From: Muscardinus avellanarius
Taxonomy: Eukaryota > Chordata > Mammalia > Rodentia > Gliridae
Direction of reading: 5' to 3'
NCBI GenBank assembly: GCA_963383645.1
Contig: OY726567.1
Location: 70,082,997 to 70,146,996 of the forward strand
Length of the DNA: 64,000 nt
Shown: positions 10,729-51,203 of the stretch, one piece after another
Numbering within the stretch: position 1 is the stretch's first letter
How the letters are laid out: each line of letters opens with the position of its first letter
Notes under the pieces: model-generated
Database searches by the model: none
What the model was told of the DNA's origin: nothing
Seen by the model: the letters and a program-made list of their open reading frames with translations, nothing else
Translations under genes and position numbers: made by a program

Positions 10729-11007
10729 GGTATGAAAGGGGGGAATCACAGGCAGAAACAAGCACAAAGGGCTCATGCGGAGCATCCGGGGAGCTAGAGC
10801 AGTGGGGACCCACTGCTACCCAGCTTCTGCACAGACAGCGGTCACTTGGCCCTGGGGCAGCGTGACTACGGCCCCGGGTTCTCTCTCTAGTCCTCCGTCT
10901 GGTATAGGACCTTTAGGTTAATATACACAAAGGACATTTAGGTTAATGGCCCAAGTACGGAAAATGCCCTTTTCTAAAAGGGTTTAGCAAAGCACAATAC
11001 TTATTTA

Positions 11008-11008
<1 letters not shown>
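10729..11008. other. Unique intergenic sequence
   Basis: No recognised feature. Confidence 0.55.
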
Positions 11009-11049
<41 letters not shown>

Positions 11050-11512
11050 TGTAATACTAGAGAATAAACTCAGGTGCCTTCTACCTCTGTGCTACACCCT
11101 CAGCTCTATTTTTAATTAATTAATTAATTTTTATTTTATTTATTTTATTTTATTTTATTTTATTGCAGGTCTGGGGATGGAACCCAGAAGCATTTGACCT
11201 CCGGGCTACACCCTCCAGAAGCAGTAGACCTCCGGGCTACTGCCCAATTTTGTATTCTTTATTTTGAAACTGGGTCTCAATGAGTTGCAGAGGGCCTCAC
11301 TAAGTAGCTGAGGCTGTCCGCGAACTGCGAGCCTCCGGTCTCAGCCTCCCAAATGTTGGGATTACAAGTGTGCGCCACCACGCCCAGCTTATTTTTTTTT
11401 TTTTTTAAACAGAGTCTCACTAAGTTGCTGAGTCTGGCCACAAAACTGCAATCTTTCTGTCTCAACCCCCAAGTATTGAAGTTACAAGCATGTGCCACCA
11501 CACCTGGTTGCA
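11009..11512 (-). repeat. (GT)n plus three minus-strand SINE segments
   Basis: (GT)n 11009-11047, dID fragment 11048-11108, (TTTTA)n 11109-11162, full dimer 11163-11389 with a local duplication of the acctccgggctac segment, and a B1 half at 11390-11512. Confidence 0.85.
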
Positions 11513-11519
11513 GCACAAA

Positions 11520-11521
11520 TT

Positions 11522-11572
<51 letters not shown>

Positions 11573-12001
11573 TTGTGCTGGGGATTGAAACCAGGGACAT
11601 TCTACCTCCATGCTACACCCTCATTTCTTATTTTTTGAGTTTTTTTTGGTGTGTGTGGTACTGGGAACAGGATCTCACTAAGTTGATACAAGCCTGGCTG
11701 AGTTGCTGAGGTTGGCCATGAAGCTGTGATCCTCTTGTCTCAGGCTCTTGAGTGCTGGGAGTGTATACCACTGTGCCCAGCTCCCAGTGACTGTTTTATT
11801 TTTTTAGTACAGAGAATTGAACCCAGGAATGCTCTACCTCTGAGCTACACCCCCAGTCCTTTTTATTTTTCATTTTGAAATAGTATTGCTGAATTGCTTG
11901 TGGGTCTTGCTAAATTGCTGAGGCTGGCCTCGAACCTGTGATCCTCCTGTCTCTGACTCCCCAGTACTGAGGTCACAGGCATGTGCCACCACGCCTGGCT
12001 C
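11520..12001 (-). repeat. (TTTA)n plus SINE cluster
   Basis: (TTTA)n 11520-11573, dID 11574-11626, diverged copy 11627-11781, full dimer 11795-12001. Confidence 0.83.
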
Positions 12002-12293
12002 GCCACCGTGGTCTTCAGATTGAGTGATCTCTCCTAGGCAGCACACTGGGCAATAAAACCAGGCCACCGGGAGCACCCACAGAGCCCCAGGGTTTCAGAG
12101 GCTGAGCGATCCTGTAGGTAAAACCGACTCCACAGTGAGGTGGTCCAGGCCCATCCGGGCTCCGTCCCATTTCAGCATGCTCCGGGGTGTGTCTTGTGAC
12201 CAGCCCTATTTCCCTGAAATGATGACAACTGCTGCCGTATGTCTCTATGCTGCATAACAAATCACCCCCAAATTTAGCTTGAAACAATAACAA
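12002..12293. other. Unique intergenic sequence
   Basis: No recognised feature. Confidence 0.55.
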
Positions 12294-12490
12294 ACCAGGC
12301 GTTGTGACGTGTGCCTAGAACCTGGGAGGCCGAGACAGGAGGATCACAGTTTCAAGGCCAACCTCAGCAGCTTAGCAAGACCCTCAACAATTACAGTGAG
12401 ACTCTATTTCAAAAAAAAAAAAAAAAAATAGGGCTGGGCTGTATCTTGGAGGTAGAACGCCCCTGAATTCAATGTTCTGTACCAAAGAAC
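12294..12490 (+). repeat. SINE B1-dID, full dimer, diverged
   Basis: accaggcgttgtgacgtgtg start and ggaggtagaacgcccctgaa in the dID half. Confidence 0.87.
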
Positions 12491-13014
12491 AACAAAAATG
12501 TTGCCTCACTCTGGCTCTGCGTTCAGGAGCAGCTTAGCTGTGGCAGCTGCACTTTCCTGGAGCTAGAGACAGGAGGCCTGGGCAACAGGAGGCCCTGTGG
12601 CTCTGGCTTTTGGAGAGCAAGGGGAGGCCAGAGTGCCTTTGTGATCTCCTCTGGAGCTCAGCTTTGTAGCACATACAACTGGTTACTAGGATTAGCCCTA
12701 CTCGTGCAAGGGCAGGAAGACTGGACGGGGCCATCTGACCTGGATCGTCCTGACTCTGGGTTGCTATGGGATATATGAGCCCATGTTCAGCCAAACTCAG
12801 ATCTTGGGCACCCTCAGCTCTCCTATAAATCAACAGAGCCTCTGGAGAAGAGGCTCCCACGGTGCCTCCCTAAGGCAGGGGAAGGAAGGCCAAGCCTGGT
12901 GGCAAGAAGGGGTCACACTGGGAGAAGGGATGACTTCTGTGTGTGATAAAGCTCCCAGGGAGAGTGAGCCTGGCTTGTCGCTCTTCTGAAGGGCCCCCTC
13001 AAAAAATGTCCAGC
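12491..13014. other. Unique intergenic sequence
   Basis: No recognised feature. Confidence 0.55.
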
Positions 13015-13015
13015 T

Positions 13016-13424
13016 GGCCAGGCACGGTGGTACACACCTTTAATTGCAGTCCTTGGGGGGCTGAGACAAGAGGATCACAAGTTTGAGGCCAGCGTTGGCA
13101 ACTTAGTGAGAACCTATTTCAAAATTTAAAAATAGCTGGGCATCATGGCGCCCGCGCTTGTAATCCCCGCGCTTGGGAGGTGGAGACAGGAGGATCATGC
13201 AGGTTCAAAGCCAGCCTCTCTGGCTTAAGAGACCCTGTTTCCAAATAAAAATATAAAAATGGGTCTGGGAGTATAGCCCGGAGGTAGAAGGGTTTCCAGG
13301 AACCCCAGTACCACAAAAAAAAAAATTTTTTTTAATAAAAAAAGGCTGGAGTTTAGCTCAGAGGTAGAACACTCCCGGGTTCAGTCCCCCAGTACCAAAA
13401 AAAAAAAAAAAAAAAAAAAAAAAA
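13016..13424 (+). repeat. Older SINE interrupted by a young SINE
   Basis: The older copy is at 13016-13135 and about 13335-13424 (long poly(A)). The young insert at 13136-13321 begins gctgggcatcatggcgccc. It shares the unusual 'catcatggcg' start with the insert at 9374, so the two may come from one source lineage. Confidence 0.9.
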
Positions 13425-14530
13425 GTGTCCAGCTCCCTGAAATCCCCAGCCTGGCTGTCGGTAGCCCCCAGAAATTTGAGATGGGAAATACTCCCTTCAT
13501 ACCTCCCACTCAATGGCAGAAGGAATCCACCTGCAGGCCAGGGAGCCGACCCCCACTTACAACCCTGGGGCCCTGGGAAAGGCCCTGGTTCTCAGCTGGG
13601 AGTACAGTCCCAGGACACCAAGAGTGAGCAATGAATTCCCACAAAGCCCTTAGGATTCAAGCAAAGTACTTAGGACAGTGCCTGGCACCGGTCAACACCA
13701 AAAGTAGCTTGTTGAGTTGCACATGGCAAACTTACGGCCCTCTGCTTCCCTCCTGGGACGCCCCACCCTGCCAGAGGGAACCCAGAGACCTGCCTGGGCA
13801 TCTAAGACCAGGCAGCCAGTGTGGAGGATCCAGCTGCACCCCCATCCCGCCCTGCTGAATTGGATGGATCAGACGGCAGAGAGGGCCCAGCATCAGTCCT
13901 GCACAGGATGCCTGGACGGAGTCCTTGGTCCAGGAGCCATTCGGAGCCTGAGGCTTCCGGGGCCAGGCGGCACCTGAGCTGGGCTTGAAGGACCAGTGGC
14001 CAGCAGCAGGGGTAGCCCCGGGGCAGGAATCTTCCCTTTCTGCCCTTCCCCACCCTCCTCATCCTTCTCAGGGGAACAGATTCCAGGGACCTTCCAGACA
14101 GGGCAGCTCAGCCTGGTCCCCTCCCCTGCCCGGCAGGCTCCTCGCCAGTCACCAGTCTGGAATGTACTTTCAATTCCTTGCCCTGCCCTCCCCTTCCCTT
14201 CTTCCCCTCCTCCCCACCCCCTCTCCTTCCCCTTCCATGCCCATTACTTTCTGAGCCAGGCCAGCTGACCCTAGACTCTGAGCCCGAAGGACCTCTGTCA
14301 CTCCACAGGTGACCTGGAGGAGAGGAATTGTTCTGGAAAATCTCACCTAAACCCCCAGCGTTGACTCTCAGCCACCACAGGTTCTAGGGAAGGAAGCCCA
14401 GATGTTGTACATGCCCTAGAAAGTGCCAGGTACACGTGGGGGACAGAGCCAGAGGGCCACCAGCTGGCTGCTTGCCCGGGACCCAGCTCCTCAGTACCTT
14501 CTTCCAATCCCTACCCCCCCACACACACAC
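13425..14530. other. Unique island without SINEs
   Basis: 1.1 kb without SINEs, including a strongly pyrimidine-rich tract at about 14180-14240. No exon recognised; possibly regulatory. Confidence 0.5.
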
Positions 14531-14531
14531 A

Positions 14532-15073
14532 TACTCCAGTGCTGGGGATGGAACCCAGGACATGCACTCTGCCACTGAGCTACACCCCAGCCCTTTTTCT
14601 TTTATTTTAATTTGATATTGGGCATTGAACCCAGGGCATTCCACCTCTGAACTACATCCACAGCCCTTTTTATTTATTTACTTATTTATTTTAAATTTTG
14701 TTTTTTCAATACAGGGGATGGATCCCAGGGGCATTCTACCTCCAAGATACACCCCCAGCCCTACTTTTTATTCTTTATTTTGAAACAGGGTCTCACTGAG
14801 TTGCAAAGGGCCTCACTAAATAGCTGAGACTAGCCATGAATCGCCATCCTCCTGTCTCAGCCTCCCAAATGCTGGGATTACAAGAGTGAGCCACCACACC
14901 CGGCTTTCTTTTTATTTATTTATTTATTTATTTATTTATCTATTTATTTTCAAAATGGGGGTCTAAGTTGCTAGGGGTCTTGCTAAGTTTTGGAGACTGG
15001 CTTTGAACCTATGATCCTCCTGTCTCAGCCTCCCAAGTACTAGAATTTCAGACATGTGGCACTGCACTGCAAT

Positions 15074-15108
<35 letters not shown>

Positions 15109-15183
15109 TTTTGAGATAGGACCTCTCTAAGTTGCCCAGGTTGGACTCAAACTTGCCATCCTCCCACCTCAGCCCCTGCAGGA
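14532..15183 (-). repeat. Minus-strand SINE cluster
   Basis: dID fragments 14532-14604 and 14605-14671, full dimer 14700-14905, (TTTA)n 14912-14942, B1 half 14943-15072, (TTTA)n 15073-15111, B1 fragment 15112-15183. Confidence 0.83.
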
Positions 15184-15665
15184 GCAGGTCGGTGCCACCA
15201 TCAAGTCCTCCCCGGAAAGCCCCCTGTATTCTGATGGTCCCCAAAGGAGATTCCCCCTGCTGTCTCTGCTGCTTGCAGGAGGTGAGTTCTGCGATTCCCA
15301 GAGCCCTTCCCCAAGATCCCCAGCCCCTTTTTCTTGGCTGCTGCCTGGGCCTCAATGAGGAGCTGGACAGCTGGGTGCGGTCCAGAGGCAGCTGGAACTG
15401 ACCAGAGTCTGGTGCAGGCCCACTCCCCGCTCAGCACTCAGCAGCAGCCTGCCCTCCGCACCTCTTTCTTCCCTGACCTCGAGAGGGTTTCCAAGCCTTG
15501 TTGGCAGAAGAAACATCCATGGGTACCCCCAAACAGCAAACCCTGCCTGCCAGAGGCCTGACTTTCTAGGCAGACACCCACTGCCCCCTCCCCATACAGT
15601 TCTCAAGCGCGTCAAGGCTGGCAGGGGTTGGTAGGAGGGGGGGGGGATTTGTCAGTCTTTTGGGG
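15184..15665. other. Unique intergenic sequence
   Basis: Ends in a G-run at about 15636-15648; no exon recognised. Confidence 0.55.
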
Positions 15666-15667
15666 AA

Positions 15668-16066
15668 GAGTTTTGGTACTTGGGATAGAACCCAGGTGTA
15701 TTATACAATTGGCTACACACCCAGTCCATTTTTTGAATTATTTGAGGTACTGAGAATTGAACTCAGGGGCATTCTACCTCTGAGCTACACCCCCAGCCCT
15801 ATTTTTTATTCTTTATTTTGAAACAGGTTCTCCCTGAGTTGCAAAGGGCCTCTTTAAGTAACTGAGACTGTCTACAAACCACAATTCTCAGGTCTCAGCC
15901 TCCCAAATGCTGGGATTACAAGCGTGCTCAACCATGCCCAGCTTTATCTTTTATATTGAGACTAGGACTCACTACGATGCCGAGGCTAGCCTCAAACCTG
16001 CCATCCTCCTGCAGTCTTAGCCCTCCATGAACTAGGATTGCAGGCATGTACTCCTATGCCTGGTTC
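15668..16066 (-). repeat. Minus-strand SINE cluster
   Basis: dID fragment 15668-15727, full dimer 15728-15944, B1 half 15945-16066. Confidence 0.87.
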
Positions 16067-17325
16067 TTGCCAGTCTTGATAGCAGCAACTGGAGGTCCTG
16101 GGCTGACTTGGAAAGCTCTCCCAGCAAGGGGTGGAGAGAGCCCCATGTGTCCCTGTCCCTCCCCCACATATCAGGGTCTGCAGCCTGGGCGCCTCCTCCA
16201 GCAGCTCATAGGCTGGCGTGGCCTTGGGACCATCTAGCGCAGCTCCCCCCTTCTGTCCCAGGACCATCCAGGCCAAAGACCCCACCTTTACCACACAGGC
16301 CTTGTCTTCTCAACCAGATCTGGAAACCTCTTTGTCCCTTAAGGACAATGGTACCCCTGTCCTGATGGAACAGGGCCCATCACCCAGACCCAAATATCAC
16401 ACCCACCTCCCCGTGGCTCCTCCCCCCCATGGCCCAGCCACTGTGGCCCCTCCCCAGAAGCGTGATCCTTGCACCACTATACGGGGTTTCCTCCTCCCTG
16501 GGGTGTTTCCAGGGGACTCCCGGGAGGCGTGGCTGCCCGTGGAGGAGGAACCTGGCTGGGTACCACAGGGTGGTGGCTGGGCCCATAAACAGGGTTTATG
16601 GCCCGAGGATAGGCAGAGCTGGCCAGGGCAGGTCCAGGCTGGCGGGGAAGGCCCAGGCCTGACTCCCCGAGGCCTCTCGACTGTGTGGCATGGCGAGGTA
16701 CTTCCCTTCTCTGAACTCAGCATTCTCATCAGTAATGGGGCGCCACAGGGCCACAGGGTAGATTCTGTGCCACAGGCCTCAGGGCACCAGGTGCAGGCTG
16801 GCACACGACCCAGCAGCTGATCTGTGAGGGTGTATCATGTGCCACACGGGTTCACCACCACCTTTCTAACACAGAGCCCAGACCTAGAGAGGACCTAGAA
16901 CGGGCAGGGGCCACCCTGGAGCCCCCTCAGGCCTGCGTACCCCTGAGGGCTTGCTGCATGAGTGAGTGTGTGTAGACCCCACAGTCAGAGCCAGCCACAC
17001 CTCCAGGGTGACATTGGAGCCGCCTGCACAGAAAACTCACGCACCCCAGGACTGTCACCCCTACTTGGGGCATTGGTGGCCTCATTGCTGGGACACAGGT
17101 ACAGACTTCAAGATGCCTGTCAGGGCCAGGCAGAAACTGCTGGGGAACCATCTGCCAGGCAGGGACTGACCTGGCCCTCCCTCCCACTCTCCAGCAGGAA
17201 TGAAGGGTCTTGACCCCAGGATCCCAGGACCCTGCCTCCCCCCAACCTTCTCATCAAAAAAGGGCATCCGAGGCCTGGGATGGCCTCTGCAAAAGGGATG
17301 CTCTGCCACTCTGAGATGCCACAAC
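16067..17325. other. Unique GC-rich island without SINEs
   Basis: 1.26 kb without SINEs. It contains the ATAAAC/GTTTAT palindrome at 16579-16604. A 200-codon open frame at 16218-16820 has no recognisable domain and is not called as a gene. Confidence 0.5.
16579..16604. promoter_or_regulatory. Short palindrome with paired CATAAA/TTTATGG motifs
   Basis: GGGCCCATAAAC and GTTTATGGCCC form an 11-bp inverted repeat with one bulged base and a 3-nt loop. Each arm carries a CDX/HOX-type ATAAA core. Function is not shown. Confidence 0.3.
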
Positions 17326-17970
17326 AGTGCATGGTGGTGCAAGCCTGCAATCCCAGTATCTGGGAGGCTCCGACAGGAGGATCCTAGGTTTGAGAATAGC
17401 CTCAGCAACTTAGTGAGACCCTTAGCAACTCCGTGAGACTCTCTTTCAAAACTTAAAAACAGCCGGGTGTGGTGGCGCACGCTTGTAATCCCAGCGCTTG
17501 GGAGGCTGAGACAGGAGGATCGCACATGTTCAAAGTCAGCCTCAGTTACTTAGGCTCTCAGCAACTTAGTGAGACCCTGTTTCCAAATAAAGTATAAAAA
17601 ATAAATAAATAAAAATAAAATAAACTTAAAAATAAGTTAATAAGTAAGGAAACAAACAAACAAACAAAAACACAGGGATGTAGCTCAGAAATAGAATGCC
17701 CTTGGGTTCGATCCCCAGTACCAATAAATAAAAAGTAAAGTAAAAAGGGGCTAAGGGTGTAGCTTGGAGGTAGAATGCTCATGGGTTCAGCCCCACTACC
17801 AAAAAGAAAGTACTTGGGAGGCTGAGACACGAGGATCACAGATTTGAGGACACCCTTAGCAATTTTAAAAGACCCTGTTTCAAAATAAAAAATAAAAAGG
17901 GGGTAGAGCTTAGAAGTAGAATGCCCTGGGTTCGATCCCCAATACAAAAAAAAAAAAAGAAAAAAAAAAA
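17326..17970 (+). repeat. Plus-strand SINE series, partly nested
   Basis: Partial copy 17326-17459, an intermediate-type copy with an A-rich expanded linker 17461-17730, dID unit 17731-17803, and a 5'-shortened copy 17806-17970. Confidence 0.83.
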
Positions 17971-18005
17971 ACAAATTCTAAATATGTATTAGGAAATCTA
18001 CTCTA

Positions 18006-18370
18006 GCCAGGCATGGCACTGCATGCTTGTAATCCCAATACTTGGGAGGCTGAGACAGAAAGATTAAAAATTCGAGAACAATCTTAATAAGTAGTGAGAC
18101 TCTCATTAACCTAGCGAGACCCTGTTTCAAGATAAAAATAAAATTGGGCTGGGAGTATAGCTAGAGGTAGAATGCCCCTGGGTTCAATCCCCAGTGCCAC
18201 ACGCACACACTCACACACACACGCACACACACATATACACTCACATACACTCACACTCACACACACACACACACACACACACACAAATAGGTCTGGGGGT
18301 ATAGATGAGAGATAGAATGCCCCTGAGTTCAATCCCCAGTGACACACACACACACACACACTCACACACT

Positions 18371-18401
<31 letters not shown>

Positions 18402-18470
18402 ACACAAATAGGTCTGGGGGTGTAGATCAGAGATAGAATGCCCCTGGGTTCAGTCCCCAGTATCACAAAA
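18006..18470 (+). repeat. SINE followed by tandem dID + (CA)n units
   Basis: A full dimer at 18006-18200 runs into CA/TCACA repeats. Two further dID units follow (about 18288-18342 and 18408-18468), each starting aaataggtctgggggt. The first of these is followed by its own CA tract, so a dID-(CA)n block appears to have been tandemly duplicated. Confidence 0.87.
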
Positions 18471-18479
18471 TAAATACAT

Positions 18480-19428
18480 AAATAAATAAATGTCTACTCT
18501 ATATGCGCAAGATCTTTGTTATGCCATTCCCGTGAAAAGATTCCGAGGGCCGGAGGCCCACAAGCACGCCATGGGCCTCAGCTCTCTAGGCCCAGATTAA
18601 GAGACTAAACCGAGGGTTCCCCACCCTTGGGGCAGAGGTTAGAACCAGAGAGTCAATGGACCATGAAAAAGGGAATCCTTTGGTCAACTGGAGGTGGAGC
18701 TGGGTGCTTCCTAATTTGGTCATTTCTCAGGAGGCAAGAAAGGGGGGGGGGCAGTCAGCATGGCGGGGCTTCAGTGAGGCTTCCTGGCAGGGGTGGGAGG
18801 AGAGGAGGCCCCAGGGACCTCATCTGGATGGGAGGCAGAGCCCTGGGGGCCGGGGGCTGTGGTCTGAGAAGGCAGGACCCAAGTTCTCAGATGTGGACTT
18901 GCCCACGTGGCCAGGCTGCCATTCTCCCCATTATGGCAACCAGGGCCCAGAAGGGAATTACCACCGGACCTCACTCATGAGTCACCACAGTCCGGCGGGT
19001 TCCGTCCAGGGGAGGGCGGTGAGGCCGGGACTGTCCCAGTCTGTAGGGCCCCAGCCAAGGTCATTGTCCGCAGGACTTGAGGGTGGGGCCTGTCCCAGCT
19101 CTTTCTTGCCAGTAATGACCTCATTCGGCCTTGAGGAGTCCCGAGGTCCATTTGCAGAGGGGCACACTGAGGCGCAGAGCTCCTCACTGGGAGCTCTCGT
19201 TGGGAGAGATGCACAGAGCCGGGCCGCCCCAGGCAAAGCCACGGGGCCTCAAGTGGCCGGCAGGGAGAGGGAGCCTGTAGCCACCCTGGCTTTGGAGACC
19301 TCAGAGGGTGCGGCTCCCATCCTCAAGGTACTCTGGGCCATAGCTCCAGCCTCCAGGAAATGCTCTCTGGGGAGTTAGTCCACCCAACTACCAGCAGCAT
19401 GTGAAAGGGGCTCAGGACTGGGCAAAGG
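18480..19428. other. Unique GC-rich island without SINEs
   Basis: 0.95 kb without recognised repeats. A 240-codon frame at 18656-19378 shows no known domain, Kozak support or splice context, so it is not called. Confidence 0.5.
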
Positions 19429-19430
19429 GA

Positions 19431-19612
19431 GCCGGGCGTGGGGGCACACACCTGAGATCCCAGTATTTGGGAGACTGAGACAGGAGAATCGCAGGGCCAA
19501 GGCCAGCCTCAGCAACCTAGCGAGACCTTGTTTCAAAATAAAAAATAAAAGAGCTGGAGGTGTAGCTCAGAGATAGGATGCTGCTGGGTTCAACCCCAGA
19601 ACAACAACAACA
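19431..19612 (+). repeat. SINE B1-dID, full dimer
   Basis: gccgggcgtgggggcacaca start; (CAA)n-like tail. Confidence 0.9.
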
Positions 19613-19773
19613 AAAAAACACCCACAGAAAGGGATCAAGGGATGTGTGAACCAAGAAATTCATATGAACTCATGAGCTCACACGCCTGGTCTCAGGGCAG
19701 CCATTAGACGGCTGCACAGCACTGCAAAAGCGGGCAACACTACTGAGCTGTGTGCTTACAAATGGGTAAAACG

Positions 19774-19997
19774 AGCCAGGCCTGGTGGCGCAGGCTTGTG
19801 ATCCAGTACTTGGGAGGCTGAAACAGGAGGATCACGGGTTCGAGGACAACCTCAGCAAATAGTGAGACTCTCATCAACCTAGCAAGACCCTGTTTCAAGA
19901 TAAAAATAAAAAATAGAACTGAGAGTATGGCTCAAAGGGAAAATGACCCCGGGTTCAATCCCCAGTACTACTACTACTACTATTACTACTACTACTA

Positions 19998-20038
<41 letters not shown>
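19774..20038 (+). repeat. SINE with (TAC)n and (CA)n tail
   Basis: Full dimer 19774-19968, then (TAC)n to 20000 and (CA)n to 20038. Confidence 0.9.
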
Positions 20039-20041
<3 letters not shown>

Positions 20042-20097
20042 TAACATGGTAAATTTTTTATGATGTATATTTTACCATAATAAAAAAAGAAAAAAAA

Positions 20098-20940
20098 GCC
20101 AGAGCATGGTAGCACACACCTGTAATCCTAGTACTCGGGAGGCTGACACAAGAGGATAGCAAGTTTGAGGCCAGTCTCAGCAACTTAGCAAGATCCTGTT
20201 AAAAAATAAATAAAAAGGGCTAGGGTGAAGAGCTATGCACAGTGCCTGGCTCCACTTGGGTGGTAATCTCAATGCTTGGGAGGCTGAGGCAGGAGGACCT
20301 TAGGTTCAAGGCCAGCACAAAGTAACTTAGAGACACCCTGTTTGAAAATACAAAATAAAGGCTGGGTGCGGTGGCACACGCTTGTAATCCCAGCACTTGG
20401 GAGGCGGAGACCAGAGGATCTTGGTTCTCAGACAGCCTCAGCTACTTGAGGCCCTTCGCAACTCAATGAGACCCTGTTTCAAAAAATATAAAGGCTAGCC
20501 GGGCGTGGTGACGCACACTTGTAATCCTTGCACTTGAGAGGAGGAGACAGGAGGATTGTGCAGGTTCGAAGCCAGTCGTGCTGGCTTAAGAGACCCTGTT
20601 TCCAAATAAAAATATAAAAATAGGTCTGGGAGTGTAGCCCGGGGGTAGAAGGGCTTCCAGGAACCCCAGTACCACCAAAAACAAAAAACAAAAAATATAA
20701 AGACTAAAGCAGGGCGTGGTGGTGCACGTTTCTAATCCCAGTACTTGGGAGGCTGAGACAGGAGGATCGCACAGGTTCAAAGTCAGCCTCAGCTATTTAG
20801 TGAGGCTCTCAGCAACTTAGTGAGACCCTGTTTCCAAATAAAATACAAAATAGGTCTGGGAGTATAGACTGGCTAAAAAATAGGAAGAGGGGTGTAGCTC
20901 GGAGGTAGAATGCCCCTGGGTTGCATCCCCAGTACTGCAA
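20098..20940 (+). repeat. Stack of nested SINE insertions
   Basis: Copies at 20098-20220, 20228-20358, 20359-20497, a young copy at 20498-20697 and an intermediate copy at 20709-20875. The dID remainder of an older copy follows at 20880-20940. An imperfect 17-bp repeat (aaaaaatataaaggcta versus aaaaaatataaagacta) flanks the young copy. Confidence 0.85.
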
Positions 20941-21071
20941 AAATAAATAAATAAATAAATAAATAAGTAAACAAGTAAATGCATAAATAAATAAATAAAT
21001 AAATAAATAAATGGGTTGGAGGGGTTGTGTGTGTGTAGCTTGGTGGTAGAACGCCCCTGAGTTCAATTCCG

Positions 21072-21112
<41 letters not shown>
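20941..21112 (+). repeat. (TAAA)n, dID fragment and (CA)n
   Basis: (TAAA)n 20941-21012, dID 21013-21075, (CA)n 21076-21112. Confidence 0.9.
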
Positions 21113-21113
<1 letters not shown>

Positions 21114-22254
21114 GAAACACAAAAACAAAGTCCTTATCTACAAAAGAGTTGGGGAGAGAGGTACTTCATTGCACGTTTAATAGTTCATGCAGCGCTCAGC
21201 AAGGTAAGAGGGCAGGGCGCACAGGTCCACAGAGTCCATGGGTACAGGCAGGACGGGGCGTGGCCAGGGCAGGGGGCAGGGCTGGTCCCTGCGGGGAGGG
21301 TCACCTCTCCAGGTCGTGCACAGCAGGGGACATCGCGTTGATCACATTACTTTGTAGGCATCGTCAGCCAGGGGTGACTGCACAATCTCAGCTCTCAGCA
21401 CCTGCTGGATTGACTCCTTGGGCCTGGCCGGCTCCCTCTTGTCATCAGGCTGGAGATATGTTTAAGGGACACGTCAGTGGATGATTTAAGGGTGTGGGGC
21501 TCGAGGCTTTCTTGACTTACATCTTCCCTTTAAGGGAATGGAGGTTCTGATGAGGGGGTGCATGGATTTCCCGGGACTGGGACTTTGACACGGACGGATC
21601 TGTGGAGAACAGCTGGGAAGGGCCTCCGGTTCCAATAACTTTATCCAGAATGTTTCAGAACTCCTGGCTCTCCTTCCAAGGTCTCTGAGAAGCTGCTTGG
21701 CGGAGAAGTAGCCAGATATTGGGCTCCCCTGACACCAAAGAGAAAAGGGTCCCGCACAACACCCACCGGGTCTTGGAAAGTCCCAAACTCAGCTGTGGGG
21801 CCTGCCAGTTCCGGGCGCCCAGCCACAGACACTGCCAACTGCGCAGAGTTCTAGTCACTGCGCCTGCCCATCCTGGGGAGCCGTCGTGCATCCGCCTGCG
21901 GCGGCCCAGGCTCCACCCAGTGTTCTCTGGGGACCCCATGGGAGTGGCAGGCACGGGCCCAGACCCTCAACTTCTGCAGTACTCTGAGTGTCCCTTTGGG
22001 GACACCCCAATTTGGCACAATCTGTCCCTCACCTGGGCCTAGACCTGGGGAGGCTGGCATCCCAGAGTGGCATCCTGGCAGGTTCTGGGGAGGGGGAGAG
22101 CTACTAGGGTGTCCGGGGCCCCTCACCCATCCTGCTCGTGGGCCCCATAGGACCCAGGGCCAGCTTGGGCTTCTCAACCTGGCCGGTGGCTTCCTTGGTC
22201 TTGGGATAGATTTTGTTTGCTTGCCCTTGGTTTCTGAAGTGCACGAGGTGATTT
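21113..22254. other. Unique sequence just downstream of PRKAR1B
   Basis: 1.1 kb, GC-rich, no SINE. It would include any extended 3' UTR and termination region of PRKAR1B. No exon recognised. Confidence 0.55.
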
Positions 22255-50470
<28,216 letters not shown>

Positions 50471-51203
50471 CTGTTTCGAGATAGGAAAACACGGAGAAGG
50501 GGGTGGTCTTTGCACCCGAATTGTTTCAAGATTCTTAGATTTCCCCCAATAGTTCTGAGCTCTTCAAAGCTGCAGATGGCCGGGAGTCTGTACCAGGCGG
50601 ACCATTTCCTGCACCCAGCCCTCTCCTCTGGGGCTACTGAAGGGGATTCCATGGCCCCCGTGCACCAGCCTCCAGGGGGCCCCAGTGGTGCCCACCTCTA
50701 GAGATCCAAGCCCTGCACGCTCTATCCCACACCAAATAGGGCCAACCTGGGTGACCACCGGGGCGCTAAGGAAATTAGGGTTTGAGGCTATAGAAGACAT
50801 GATGGCGCCTGCCCCACTCCCTCACAGATCCAAAGGAGGAAGGAGCCTCCTGCCAACCTCCATCACTGTGGGAACAAGCCATCACAGAACGTCCTCCGCC
50901 CCTTAGACCTCCCAGTGACCACAGCCCTAGAGGGGTCCAGGCCAGAGCCACCCTGCCTCCCCGCAACCCACAGAAACTATCAAATTCTTCACTGCCGTCA
51001 GAGACCACTAAGTGCAGGGGATGCTTGTTGCTCAGCAACAGCTAACGAATGTGTCTGGCTCACTCTGTCCTAACAGGAGGCCTTGCAAGCACTCCTAAGG
51101 CTGGGGAGCTGTGGGTGGAGGAGCCGCTCTGCACCAGCCCTCCCGGAAGCCTCAGATATCCCACGGCAATGGCAAAGAAGGCTCATTCATCCCGCGCGGC
51201 CGT

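Noticed and set aside
16218..16820. 200-codon open frame
   Set aside because: No recognisable protein family, and overlapping open frames on the other strand; looks like a GC-driven by-product.
18656..19378. 240-codon open frame
   Set aside because: GC-rich unique DNA gives long frames by chance; no recognisable domain, no splice signals and low-complexity composition.
1..22250. Exons of the neighbouring PDGFA gene
   Set aside because: Expected in this direction from human gene order, but no PDGF-domain coding sequence was seen on either strand; it probably lies to the left of the window.
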